Positions 1 to 13,100 of a DNA stretch of 64,000 nucleotides are shown one piece after another (the stretch's first letter is position 1; the number at the start of each line of letters is the position of its first letter). Origin of the DNA: Antedon bifida (taxonomy: Eukaryota; Echinodermata; Crinoidea; Comatulida; Antedonidae); contig OY727095.1 of NCBI GenBank assembly GCA_963402885.1, positions 10,669,001 to 10,733,000 of the forward strand, in the 5' to 3' direction. A program made the position numbers and the translations under genes. The notes under the pieces were generated by a model that ran no database searches, had not been told where the DNA came from, and was given only the letters and a program-made list of their open reading frames with translations.

Positions 1-1
1 T

Positions 2-280
2 GTAGAAAATATTATAACAATACTGTTATGTATTGCGCCAGCTTCCTCACTAATGGTTAGTTGGTCATCAGTACCTGGTGTTTCAGTGGACCCGAATTTA
101 ACCCTAGCAATCAGCTCCGAGGCCAAGTGGTATGATGAACAGGGAAGAGTGAAATTCTTCCCTGATGAACAATTGCGCCAGAGTAGCAAAAACATCCCAC
201 CCATCTACCATTTTTATAACCTACCAAGCGCAGTAGTAAATTATCAAAAATATCTGAAAAACCTTTCAAGAAATAATTAA
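2..280 (+). CDS. Unidentified open reading frame, possible 3' terminal exon
   Basis: The frame is open from base 2 to a TAA at 278-280, about 92 codons, and runs off the left edge. An internal ATG lies at 53. A hydrophobic stretch at the start is followed by a polar part containing AKWYDEQGRVKFFPDEQL. I do not recognise the family. Nothing in the window precedes it, so it would be the last exon of a plus-strand gene convergent with the Ig gene on the other strand. It could also be chance; the minus strand here is less open. Confidence 0.3.
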   Translation, partial: VENIITILLCIAPASSLMVSWSSVPGVSVDPNLTLAISSEAKWYDEQGRVKFFPDEQLRQSSKNIPPIYHFYNLPSAVVNYQKYLKNLSRNN

Positions 281-317
281 TTAACTGTAATTAACCGTAT
301 ACAAAGGTGATACGTAC

Positions 318-2609
318 TTGGCTGAGACAAATAAAGTGTAAAACTCTGGACTTCCTCACGACTTACGAATAAGATGTATTCTCCAAATGATTCTTCCGAT
401 ACATTGTATATATAGAGGTAAGTGCCACGCGTGTGGTTCTTCCTGTAGAATACATATAAATATTAAGCAATGAAATAAAGTTAAAGTAAATGTTTAGAAT
501 GAACAAGATATTCTGGATTCTAATGAAAAAATTAAAGACAAAGTATAGCATTTAACAAAATGACAGTCGAGTATCGACGGTATTGTATTAGGTCTGGCGA
601 CAGTAAACATCAAACTCTTAAATATTAAACCTCTAAATGATTATACTTTAAAGTGTCAGTAGAGGGTATACAGTATCCAACATGGGATGCAGGTTTTTCT
701 TTTGTGACGTTTATTGCGTTAGACATGATACCGGTACCACTCGTGTAACAGGTGTGTAAGGTAAATATATAATGTGGGTTGACGCACACGAAAGAGAATC
801 AAACGCTTGCTATTTAGTCCATATACGTGAAATGTTGCATTTGCTAGCGTATTATCATAATAATATAAACAATAACGAACCCTTCTGTACAGGCATCATG
901 ATCCACGACATAAGTTGAATAACCGATGGCCGAAGAAGAATTGAATATTTGCAGATATGAACCATTTTTGGTCCATATAAATTCTGTGCATAGATTGTCG
1001 TCCGACACCAAAAAGACGCAGTGGAACGTCACATTATCGCCAGTGTTAGCCTTTTGCTTGGTACAAAGTTCATTATGCAAGCGCACAGGCTTTCCATAAG
1101 CTGTACGAAAAATAGCATATCAATTAGCTTTATTGAAACTGTCAATAATAACCAATAAAGGATGATGAAAATAGTAAAGAGTATTAGTATTATCTACAGA
1201 ATACCGTCAATCTCTAAACCTAATTTCACAGCCAAACTATAGGCGGAACCAAAGACTACTCAATTTCGAAATTTACTGTGGAAAAGATAGGACATTAGGT
1301 TCATATCAATAAATTACTTACATTTCGGTTCTACAAGTAACTTCACAACATGCTCCAGTTTTTCGGCCTCACTAATTACAACGCATGTGTAATTTCCACT
1401 TAATTCGGCGATAGATTGAATGGAGAGGACCTGACTGTTTTCCCATAGAGTGAAAGGAGCTCCATTGATTAATTTAGTGTTGTAGTACCATTCGATTCGG
1501 TCAAAATTTACAGCGCAACACGATAAAAACTGGTCTTCAGTGCCGACGTCCACCACATGCAAGTTCGAAAATGGTTGCCCAATAAAGGCAATGGACGTTT
1601 CTATACGTTAGAAAGAAATGAGAACGAAAATGAGAAAAAAAATTAGAAAGAAGATTTAAGAAAGAAATTTAGTTAGGTGCTGCAGGTTTTCAATATGAAC
1701 ATTTAAAGTTCTACATATAATAAATTAAATAATTAAATAATAATCCATTCAATTTAATGGCAAAGCTAGTGTATATATACCATATGAACATAAGTGTAAG
1801 CGTTTTATTACATTGTTGTTGAAATTCTATGCAAATTACCTTAACGCATTATTCTGTACATCCGTGAAAACAGTCGTAACATAGTTATATTATTGCTAAT
1901 TGTAGAAGACGTGAGTTGCTACAGGTTATCATTACATAAATTACAATAAGTATCGATAGTATCCACAACATAAATGTAGAATGTTCTCATTCTTACAACT
2001 ATTTAATGAAAATTCTACGAAGATTAAATGTAAACGGTACATTACTAATCACACTTAAGTAGTGAAATCATCAAATGTTCTTTGAAGTCATTAGTTTTTG
2101 CTATTGACTATTCTACATTAACAAATCTAAGAATCGACTTCATCAAGTACATAAATATGAAACAATGAAAGAAATAATGATAGTAAATTATGAAACTCTG
2201 AAAAGTATTATATTTTAAAAAGTGGATTTTTTCGGATTTATAGTGGAAAATGAGCGGAAACCATGGGACACATGAACCCAGAGAATCTAATGTAAATCTA
2301 TTTAAAAAGCTATTTGAGAGCCTTTTGGGCACACGATTTATGATAACCAAGCGTTATAGTATTATATATTATATATAATTATATATATGTATTTATACAG
2401 TAACATTGTAATATGAGTCTCATTTTACACCGGTTAAATATGCCGCGTATTTGGCATTTATAACGCAACAATTTTGATTTACCGTTAATTGGATCTGAAT
2501 AATTGCAGACAGGTTGTACATCCTTATAGCGAGTCGTCGTCGTTGTTAATGTACAAGAAACCGACGAGATAACTATCATAAACAAGAATCTTCGTAGAGT
2601 GTTTTCCAT
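318..2609 (-). CDS. Immunoglobulin-superfamily receptor-like gene, 5' part (three Ig domains, continues off left edge)
   Basis: Exon 1, 2483-2609, begins MENTLRRF and encodes a signal peptide, then a short Cys-containing segment; it ends in phase 1 at a GTAAAT donor. Exon 2, 1322-1600, is a symmetric phase 1-1 exon holding one Ig domain (IEWYY near strand C, LSGNYTCVV at strand F). Exon 3 starts at 1100 after a TACAG acceptor and carries the first half of a second Ig domain (GDNVTFHC, FIWTKNGSY). Reading through, it meets a stop at 844-846, so a donor is needed; a phase-2 GT at about 887 is possible. Likely second-half pieces are 631-739 (ASHVGYCIP) and, for a third Ig domain, 318-442 (YLYIYNVSEESFGEYILF, acceptor CTACAG, donor GTACGT). 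Signal peptide plus three Ig domains, two of them split, recalls IL-1 receptor-type proteins, but no TIR or membrane segment is in view. Exons 1 and 2 are sound; the internal joins after 1100 are tentative. Confidence 0.55.
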
Positions 2610-4356
2610 TACATTTAGTTCCTGAAATTAAACAAATTATCTTAATAAATACGTCATTGTGGTACAATTTACTCACAAAATCGTACGTGTCGGCCATTTT
2701 CTTCATCACGTTCACAAACTACACCATAAAGATGTAGTATATAGTTGATGAGTATAAGAATTCGGATTAAATCAAGTTATAAGGGACCATGTCAAGATTA
2801 TTGTACTGCAGTTGCTGCAGTAACTTTGTTTACTCTGTTTATGAAATAAAAGTTTTTTGGCTAATCATGTTAAAGTGAATTTCGCATAAACCTAATTCAA
2901 TTCAATTCAATTGTGCCTGTATTTCGGATTCGCGTTCAATACAAGCTACACTATAACAACAAGTATAAAGATATAAGTATATAAATAAAGACACCGGCAT
3001 CAGATCACCTCAAGATCTCCATCATTTTGTAATGAAGACTAGATAATTTAAATGATCATACCATTATACACTCTAGCAGATTTTTCTATAACAATGGAAA
3101 GTCTGATTTTCTTAAATACAGTAGTCTTCAAAAAAAAGGGACGGCATTATTATTATTAATGTCACTCACTGCATTGTCTATAGAAAATCTTAAAAATACA
3201 CTGAAACAAACTTACTAAAAAACCATGTACAATATTACTACAATAACTGCAGTACAATAATTTAGACATGATCTCTAAATATAGCCCTATGACTTTAAAT
3301 ATACATAATTAAAAACTACCTACGTGGCCACTTTGATTTTCATTAAACATTTATCATATTAGTTTAGGACATTTACATTTCATTCAATCCGCATCTCATT
3401 TGGTTAGTATGCATATAAATTAGCCTTCATCCTAATCTCTATGATTTGCAAAATACCAACATTATTTTGTTTATAAGTCAAAATAAAAACATATAGAAAT
3501 ACAAAATGATAATGGAATGGGATACAAAATAAACCCTAACAAAATTGAACAAACATTTATAACCATTGGCCAAGAGTTCAATCATTTTGTCGACAAATTA
3601 TAGAACAAGAAAATCGCAAAAATAAAAGATCAAGAAATAGTTGGAATAGTAAAATCGTGAATATTTAGGGCGGCGTAAACTTTACAGTAGTATTCATGAA
3701 TACAGTAGTATTTATGAATACTATGGTAATTAAGACAGTGAATAACACTAATAGCGGCCTAAATACTCAATAAAGACGATGGTGTACCATAATAAGTTAA
3801 ACAGTCGGTCAAAATAGGCCCCTAACTGGCGGGCGAAAAAATCAGGCACCGGTCGTTTTTCCCGACTAATAAACTGGCTTCACATTGTCCACCTGAACCA
3901 AACCAATGAAAGTATTCACGACATGGCTTCCCTAAAATGCTAAAAAACCATTATTCTCTATAATTTTTAAGAAAATATGTGACCTAGGTCTAGGCATAAT
4001 ATTATTTTATAGGATTTGATACCTCACCTTATCGTATAGGACAGTCAGGTCTGGAAAGCTAACGTTCAATCAATTCTTACTTTACTAAAACTGCATTGAT
4101 TGTTTGATCTAGTCCTTTACTTGAATAACGTTCGAACCGATTATTATTAAACTTATGTGGATTGATGAGAAATAATATCACGAGTTGACACAATGAGGGT
4201 GACAGATAGAATGCTTACCACCGTTATTCGATTAAACCGGCTGTATTAAGATGTTTTTCCGCCCTCTCAAGACATTTGTAAATAAAAGCATACCGCATTT
4301 AATTAGCTTGGAGTACCATGTCACTCCTTGTGTAATCTAGATACAATGGGCTGCCA
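2610..4356. other. Intergenic stretch without a recognised gene
   Basis: AT-rich DNA upstream of the Ig gene. A short tandem tail of the unit caatt at about 2896-2911 looks like a non-LTR retroposon end. I see no other coding or RNA feature. Confidence 0.4.
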
Positions 4357-4609
4357 CTAAGGAAGGCAATCTAAAAAGAGGACACTTATCTCGACATGTC
4401 CAGATAGAAACTTGGAATAGTCCTTTGATCTTATTTCTGGCTGGGACAAATACCAAATGCTATGTACATATTCCTCCGCGGCGCGTGGTGTCATGTTGGG
4501 TGTGGACATGACGATGTCGCAGCCAGATAAACCTTTTGATCTCTTGATTGCCTTGCACAAGTAATATTCAGTATATATTACAGGATTCAAATGCCACGTG
4601 TACACGATC
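4357..4609 (-). CDS. Unassigned terminal coding exon
   Basis: After a plausible acceptor (TCTCTGCGACAG) at 4610-4611 the minus strand is open for about 83 codons to a TAG at 4357-4359. The translation has a protein-like composition, including HLNPVIYTEYYLCKAIKRSK, then DIVMSTPNMTPRAAEEY and IWYLSQPEIRSKDY. I do not recognise a family. No partner exon is visible between it and the ADAMTS gene 0.8 kb upstream, so it is either the last exon of a gene whose other exons I missed, or a decayed fragment. Confidence 0.35.
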
Positions 4610-4750
4610 CTGTCGCAGAGAAAGTGTAGTTTATGGGTTTACTACTGTACCATAAATCTTTATCATCATGATTATTATCATAATCATTAAATTATCATCG
4701 TCATATCAATGCATAACGACTATTAGTCATCTTAATTATATCACATTATT

Positions 4751-4833
4751 CGTCATCATCATCATCGTCATCATCATCGTCATCATCATCGTCATCATCA
4801 TCATCATCGTCGTCGTCACCGTCGTCGTAATCT
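4751..4833. repeat. Trinucleotide microsatellite (atc/gtc)
   Basis: Run of tcatca/tcgtcg triplets. The apparent Ile/Val-rich frame across it is a by-product of the repeat. Confidence 0.9.
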
Positions 4834-5436
4834 TCATCAATAATCATAGTACTAACACAACACAAGGTAGGCTAAAATATGTTAAAGAAGTTTATTCTAA
4901 TCGAGGACCAGCCTTTCAATAGAATTGTTATAAAAATTAACTTAAATAATTTACATATATATTTATACAAAAACACAAATATGCTCGGGCATACGAGTCA
5001 ACATTTTCAAATAAATACAAAGAATATTAAAATATTAAATAATTAGACGGTACGTTAATATTGCTTAATATTAAGGTGCATTAATTAATCTGTCATTGTG
5101 AATCTTACTCTTCACTGTAAAAAAAGTTGAGGTAGATGCTTAAAGTCTATAGATATAGTTGTATTGTATTGTATAGGCTATTAGCGCATTAAATTCCAGA
5201 TTGTATGGAAGGCGATCGCCGCCAAAATTACAGTTGCAAACGTTTAAAAAACGTTAAATGTATGGGGACTGTGAATGTCCAGTAAAAACTTACGTTCAGT
5301 TCTATAACTTCAAATGTTCTACATTAATATAGTATAGCTTTGTTTTGATTTACTATCATCAAACATGTTTTCATACTAATGTCAAATTCTGAATATGCAA
5401 ATATTTTTAAATACTGTAAATCTCTCTTTGCATGAC

Positions 5437-8400
5437 CTATACAAATGTATAGGTGGCTAAGAATCCAGATTTTTCTAAAGCTGGGTCACTATGAAATTGA
5501 ACTTGCACCTTATTGGTTGTAGACACCCACGTGAACGGATTACGGTCACTGCAGTAATAAACGGTGTAGTAAGCTTCAAAATCATTGATCTGTAATAAAA
5601 TTCATAAACAATAATTATTTTTTAATCTAACGGTTAAGGCAAGGACGCCATAAAATCGGCACAGGTTCAAGCACTACTCAATCATAGTTCTGGTGGTAAA
5701 ACGTCATCTCAGATTGACTAATACTGGAGGTCCAGTGCACTGGCTCTTGTGCACTTAAAATATCCCAGTGCATGCAGGAGTAGGGGATACCACCACCCGC
5801 TGGTAAAGATGCATGCAGCTCCTGTGGCCAATTGTAGGCAATAGTGTGGCTGATGTGGGTCCATATAGGGCCTAATCCAAATTTCCCAAATTTGTAAGGA
5901 TTTATTTATCGAAGTAACCAGTTAAAATGTGCTTACCCTGACACTATCGTATCCGCATCTTGGGTGATATTCTATATCAAATGCCGTAAATGAAATACTA
6001 ATGCGTTTTCCAGGGGGCGCTACAATGTAGTTAAAGCAGTCCGTATTTGCTGGGTAGTTAGATGGATAGTTTGGACTGGATAACGATCCAACGTCTGAGG
6101 TATAAACAGTATCGCAACCTTTGATAAATAAGATAAAATAATTAGTTTAATTAATATTAAATTTGAAACCTTTTATCAGATGTCTTGTTGTTTGTCTTGA
6201 CTCATTGGGTTTGTTGGGCCCGCGAATGTAGGCCTACAACACTAATACTAAGTATTAAGGTATGCCTAAAATTTGGTTTCTGAATAGTTATCAGATCTAA
6301 AATAATATATATATATATATATTCCTGTATTATTATTAAAGACAATCAAAACGATTGAAAAGATATTACTAAATTCATATGAATACGGTAGTGACTTTTA
6401 TTACAATCGTAGTCCCTAAACAGGAGATCTTATAAAATGAAACATATTAAACTTACCATCATTTTGATAGTTCACAGTTTCGAATCTGAATGATATCTCA
6501 TACCCGTGTGCGTTTGTCAGAGTTTTGGCAGATATTTCCATGACGTTGGTATTCGAACGAGGCCAGTCACTGTTCGTTTGTACCGAACACACTCTGTAAC
6601 CGCTTCTACCGTCTTTAACAATGAAATCACCACCTATAGAATATACCACATATTTAGTTATCAGTTGGTTTGTATGTAGAAGTGTCTACGGTTATGGATT
6701 TATACACGATAATGATATACTAAATAATAATGTAGTTTACATGCATAATTACCTAAAAAGTAATCATGTTAAAGAGAACATTTCAGAAACTGAAAAACAA
6801 ACAAAACTGTTTACTATGAAATAAATCAAAACCTACCGTTTGCACAATCAACATCAACTTTTACAAATGTGAGAACAATTCGCTGATCAACTGGTGCAAC
6901 AATCGTCGTGTTACAGTATTCACCATTCGTGTTACCCACCACTATTCTAGCATTTTGATTGGTCAATACTACGTTACACATTCCACCTTAATCACAAATA
7001 AAAAATGAAAAAAATATGTAAATAACAATGTCTATTGAGAACATTAAATAAGCAAGCTTTCATCAAACAAATCTGTTCGTTTGTAAGCGCAACATTGTTC
7101 AAAATATTGAACCTGATTGGAATTTGCCTTTCTGTATTTTTGTGTACGATGTGTACGTCAAGGAAGCCGTTGTACTCTAGAACATTATATATTATTCAAG
7201 TCGTAAACAAGACCTATATCTGTTGCAAACAGATGTGTATAAACAATCGGTCTTATTTGCACTAAGTATGCCTAAGTTTTCTGTGCTTTTTTAAATCAAG
7301 AAGGCACCGTATAACGTTAACTTTCAGAAAAATATTACCGTACGGTAAAGGCTATTGTACATATGTATTTTGTCTGTGACATTTTTTATCTACCGACCAG
7401 TAGTGCTTAGGGACTACTATATTACATATTCACATGCATAAAACAGTTTCCTTACCTGGGTTAGACGGTGCGAGAGTAGGACAGGACTCGATATTACATT
7501 GCTCTTGAGTGGAAGGTTTACCCGATGGACATTCGGATTCTATAAAATATATGTTGCTGGTAATGGATTGTTTGCAATCAACGGTGCGAGAACGAACTCC
7601 TCCTCCACAAGACTTTGAACACTATAAAATAAATGAAAATACGTTTTATACACCACGAATCATACGTTGTAATCCGTGGTTCCCACTAGAGACGCAACAC
7701 AACGACGTAGCGCGACGTAGCGCAACAATCGCAAGCGATGGAGTATTCCATCTGTCGCTTGCTGTCGGTCAACTCGCTTGCGTTTGTCTAGGTCCTTGCG
7801 TTGCGTCCAAGTGGAAAACAATCTTAACCAATGCAATGTATATAATAATATTCTGTTCTGTGACTGAGACTTTTGGAATAGTTCTCAGCACAAACTCTTA
7901 TATAAGACTACGTCTTCACAAAGCTACTGGTAGATGTACTGCAAGCTATAAATAAGACTTACCGTGGACCATTCACCAATCACCCACACGCCTTGGTCAC
8001 TAGTACACGGGTCTTCATTACAATTTCTCTGTTGCATGGGTTTGGTATTCGGATCACAGTTACTTTCATCCACCAAACTGTAGGTAAAACCAATTTGTTG
8101 CACGCAAAATAATCCTCTAGTTTGGACTCCACCACCACACGTTTTGCTACAACTGCCATAGTTTCCAGCGTAAAATCTATAAAAGTATAGAATGTTGGTT
8201 TATGGAATGGTTATTGTACCAGAGGGAACGGTATCGATCGATTTGAATTCTCACCCACTGTGCGTTCTGACAAATACAATATTTAATTGTTACTTCTGCA
8301 CCTTATAAACACAGTGTGCTTTTAAAAAGACACAACTTCCACGTAATGTACATAAGCGCATCGCAAGTAACTTGATCAGTCACGACACGTGTAACATCAA

Positions 8401-10186
8401 CGTTGTCGCGCTGCGTCCATGTGGGAGTTGTGTCTCTTTGTTCCGTGTGTTCAAACGTCAGAGTGTTAATCTAAAAGGAAATTATTCGGCACAAAACATA
8501 ATTATATTACTTACGTTCCAGGATAATTATTTGAACAATCGGCTTCATTGCAGACTTCGGTAATTTCTGTAGGACGTGGTTGAGAATTACAATTTGTTTC
8601 ATGAACTTCAACGTTGCCGCTTCCCAAACACACGATTATTTTGGATCTTGTACCTGCAAATAAAGTAATTGTAAATGTATCATATTTCCCGAATTTGACA
8701 AATATTTTCAGTTATACTATTACTATGTAGAACAATTATGCATTGTGAACTGTACACAATAATAATATCTATATTTAAAAGAGGTAAACGTCTCGAAATG
8801 TAACCTCTATACATTTGCTATAGGGCTAGTAGTATGTGTGTATATGAATAGAAAGCTGCTCTTTCTATTTTCTCTTGTAATTGTCTTTGACCACACGGGC
8901 TATTAGTTGGATTAAACCGCCCCGGTCGTTGTAACTTGCCAATATCCGTCTACCGAATGACGTTATTCCTTCAATCCTTCAATAAAGCTCTGTCTATACT
9001 ATAAAACTTTATGTGACACAAAAATGTGATTTGCCTATATATGGAAATGATGATGATGTCATATCACTACTATATTTGGGTGTATCACTACCATATTTGG
9101 GCACATCACACTTTTTCGTCAAACTAGTTTGATAGTGTAGACAGAGCTGAAGGATGCAATTTAACCTACCTTGTCCACAAGTTACTGAGCATTCTGTGAA
9201 CTGGTTTTTGGTAAACCATTGTGGGCAGTCAGCGATGTTACAGTTTTCAGTGACTGTTGGACGTGATTGTCCATTGCAGAAAGAATCGTCAACTTCTGAA
9301 CCGTCATGGCGTGTACATACTACTACTCTTGTTCTTGTTCCTAGAAATAAAACATATTAAACATGTTGTTAGTGAGTAATTTAAAAGAGAGTGTCGTTAC
9401 TTCCAAACACCTTCTGGACACATTGGGAGGCAAAGATGACCACACTTGTACTCAAATGGTGTGGTTATCTGAAAATGATCTACCACACAAATGTATTTAA
9501 TTCATGTTACTGAAAAACATGTTTACTAGTTTATTAAAAGTGCATACCTTGTCCACATGTTGCTGAGCATTCTGTAAATTTGTTTTTGGTAACCCAAAAG
9601 TAAGTTGGCTGGACACAATCACCAAGGTTGCAACTTTCGGTGACTGGAATTGGAGGTGATTGGCCATTGCAATAGGAATCTTGAACCGGCTCGTAATCGT
9701 TTCGAACACATACTATTTGTTTTGTTCTTTGGCCTACACGATTAAAAATGTATTTATGATAAGGTATAGGAAAGAGAATCGTTCCGTTAAAGATATCCAA
9801 ACAGCTACAACAATTGTGTTTAATAATACCTGTCTGTATCTCTACATCTGGTATTGTCCAGTATCATGCGAATTATATAATACAGTGACACACTTGTGAT
9901 AATGTGATGTACATTGTATTACGGAATTAGCCCATGATACCTGGAAAATTACAGTCGTACCGCAGTATCTGAAAATTACTACTACTAATGAAAAGTTACA
10001 TACCCACTCCACAGGTTACTGAGCATTCTGTAAATTGGTTACTGGTAAACCATTGATACGTTGGTACACAGGCAGCGATGTAACAGTTTACTATGAGTTC
10101 ACTTGGTCGTGATTGCCCATTACAAAATGAATCGTCAACTTTCACACCATTGTTTTGAGTACAGGCTACAATTCTTGTTCTTTGAC
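5437..10186 (-). CDS. ADAMTS gene, exons 18-27: C-terminal TSP1 repeats and two CUB domains
   Basis: Exons: 10004-10186, 9548-9733, 9170-9340, 8515-8653, 7963-8176, 7456-7621, 6837-6986, 6457-6633, 5937-6118, 5437-5589. Exons 18, 19 and 20 (183, 186, 171 nt) are near-copies. Each enters in phase 1 after CG(Q/V)G of one TSP1 repeat and ends at the same point of the next. Exons 21-23 complete the last repeats (CSKTCGGGVQTRG, CSKSCGGGVRSRT). A Pro/Thr linker follows. CUB1 is split over exons 24-25, and CUB2 over 26-27 (SLSSPNYPSNYP, CGYDSV, YYCSDRNPF). The protein ends ATYTFV. Confidence 0.92.
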
Positions 10187-13100
10187 CTACACATAAAGAA
10201 AAGACATAACATGTCAAATCATGACACATATATGTCAGTATTAGAGCAATACGCTATTTTGAATTTTTTTTTTTTTTAGTTTAATTAATTATGAGATCCA
10301 CTGATATATCTACACAATGATTGCACAGTTGATCTGTAGATGGCACTTGAGTAAAGCGATCAGAGGGCACATGACTTAAAGATAGTCAGAAAGAACAAAT
10401 CGATATGGGTCAAGATTAAGAGGGACATTTGCGTGTTATTGCAAACAATTCACAACTGATGCCATAAACTAGTTCCATACCTTGTCCACATGTTGCAGAA
10501 CATTCTGTATACTCATTCGCGGTCCATTGATACGTTGGACCTTCTGGCTCTGGATCTATTGGGCTTACACCATTTGGTAGGTAATACTCCCAGTTCACCT
10601 GGGTATCAGAGTAACTAAACATGTACACATCGATCTCAACAATACTGGTTGTCGGTCCGGGAATAGTGATAGATTCTCCATTGCTTCTATCGTAATAGAA
10701 GGATTGGGAATCGTGTTTGTACTCCTTTTGTGCCGGAAGAGCGCCATCACCGCCAATGATGTATTGGTTGTTTATTTTAAGAGCTGAAATAAGAATATAT
10801 TACATATTTAACATAAAGTGATGAATACTTTTTACTGCTGTACTAAAAAAGTACTGGTAAACAAGAAAACAGTAGACATATATGTTATTACTTATAACAA
10901 AAATAACGTTGTTATTCTGATTTATTTCAAAACTTTGAATACTTGTTACTACTGTATCTAAACAAAATACCGGTAAACAAGAATACAGTAGACCTATTAT
11001 GGTATTACTTACAACAAAAAAAAAACGTTGTGATTATTTCCAAAAATGTGAATACTTTTTATTTATTGCGTAAAGTTGTATGTAACGTGACAGCTTGAAT
11101 ATGGCGCCCCGGAATTAGGACAATAAATGTATAAAATGATACTAATCATTTCATAACTTACCAATATGACCGTTGTTTTTGAGATTGGTGATCTTTACAG
11201 ACGTGGCCCCGACCGCAATAGTTAATATCTTGAAGTATGCTGCAGAAGAAGAACAAAAATAATTTTAATAATTTGTTAGTTTAAAAGATCCGTAATATTG
11301 CTTTGGAAATAAGGAGGAATTCAACATTTTGTTTAAATTTCAACAGTAAAGATACGAGAAAACTCTTACTTGAAATAGGCGGAGATGTCCTTGTGAATGT
11401 GCCTGAATGTCCGCTACAGATTACTCCTGTTCCTCGACAGACACCGCACTTATCGTATATAGCATTTGAATATGGTTCGCCATCACAGCCAAATTCCTAA
11501 TGAGTAAAAACAAACTCTAATAAAATATTCAAAACAAAATCATCCATATTATATTCTTTAATTTTGTACCAAGTAAATTTACACAAAACGATTGTAAGCC
11601 TACTTACAACACATTTGCCCATGACACAATATTTGTTACTATTAGGCTGATCGACATCACACCTGGTACCGTCAATAAAATAGTCACCACGACTTAGTAC
11701 TACGTTGGGACCCGAGGTGGAAGAACATAGAAAGTTGCATAAATCGTCACCTGTCAAAATAAATAGTGTATTGTTATCGATTTACTAATTTAATGCTCTC
11801 ATTGAATGTGACGATAATGATGATGATGAAAACGATGACGACGGCGACGATGACGAGGGCGACGATGACGTTGATGATTTTTTATGATGATACGATGATG
11901 ATGCTACGATATGTGCCTCTTCCCGTCAGCAGCCACAGCGGCACAGCAGAATGTGTATCGTCATAAAAACATGATACCGTGGCTTCGACCTACTAGTATC
12001 TCAGACTTTGCATGACATAATAATAATAATAAAATAAACCGTACCTGTTGTGCCAATTGTGAATCCTGTCCACTCTAGAAATTGGTTATTGTATAACACA
12101 TTGTTTGTCGAAGCGCACTGTTCATTTCTGAAGTCCTCTTGAGTGGCGGTTTCGCATGGTTCTGAATTGCATATTCTTGACATGTAACTATCGCCTTGGC
12201 ATTCTTCACCTCCATAGGCAGCTCTATGTTAGAAATATCGTTATGAATAATTAAAATGGTGATAGAAATAAAAATCAATAGGTCTACACAATAAAAATAT
12301 AGAAAAATGAGCGATTTAGCCCAATTCTTGTAATTATAAACATATATATTTGTTTCTTGTTTTTTTTTATGTTAACATTATCAATTATGTATAATAAAGA
12401 ATGGAAAACAAAATTATATTAACATTTAAAATGTGACTTACGCTGGATTATTACAGAATCTATATTTGTATTGAACACCGCCTCCACACGGACGACTGCA
12501 ATCTCCGTAAGTGGGTTGAAATGGACTCCAACCTCCGTCGACTGGAGTTGGTGCAACATCCGCACCATACTCACAGCTTCCTTGCTTACAAATCTGAGAA
12601 TAAACACATTCATTTTAATTATAGGGATGAATAACTTCGACAAAGAAAAAATGCTTAAAATAATTTCAAATGTTATTTGAAATTGTGGTATCTATTGTAA
12701 GACTTGCTTTTATTAAATAGGCCTACAGCGACAGCGCTAGAATGATATACCAGGGCGCCAATAAGCGCAGTTACATCGGCAAAAAACCGACATACGTTAA
12801 CATTCAACAAAGATGCATCTTATTTTGATTCGATGTGGCTATAATGGCTATAATACTTACTTGTTCGTAGCCGCAAGATGTTCCGTCCATTTTGGCAGAT
12901 CCACTACTAAAACAGTTAAATGAACCTGGTAAAGTACACCACAGATATGCACATTCATCCTAAAATTGAGAAGATAGAACATAATAATAAATATTTTTCC
13001 TCTTCCATTCAGTGACAAGTGTGAATGTTGCTTAAAAAACGCCATACACATTTACAGATACACAATTGTAGACATACTTACATTTTGTGGATAGGGGTTG

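Noticed and set aside
590-666. Plus-strand phrase reading NIKLLNIKPLNDYTLKC, like an Ig strand
   Set aside because: Short, ends at a stop, and lies opposite the minus-strand Ig gene; likely chance.
4668-4922. Ile/Val-rich plus-strand frame resembling a membrane segment
   Set aside because: Translation of an atc/gtc microsatellite.
7509-7955. 148-codon plus-strand open frame
   Set aside because: It overlaps ADAMTS exon 23 on the other strand and then a MITE; the translation has no domain and the true coding strand is minus.
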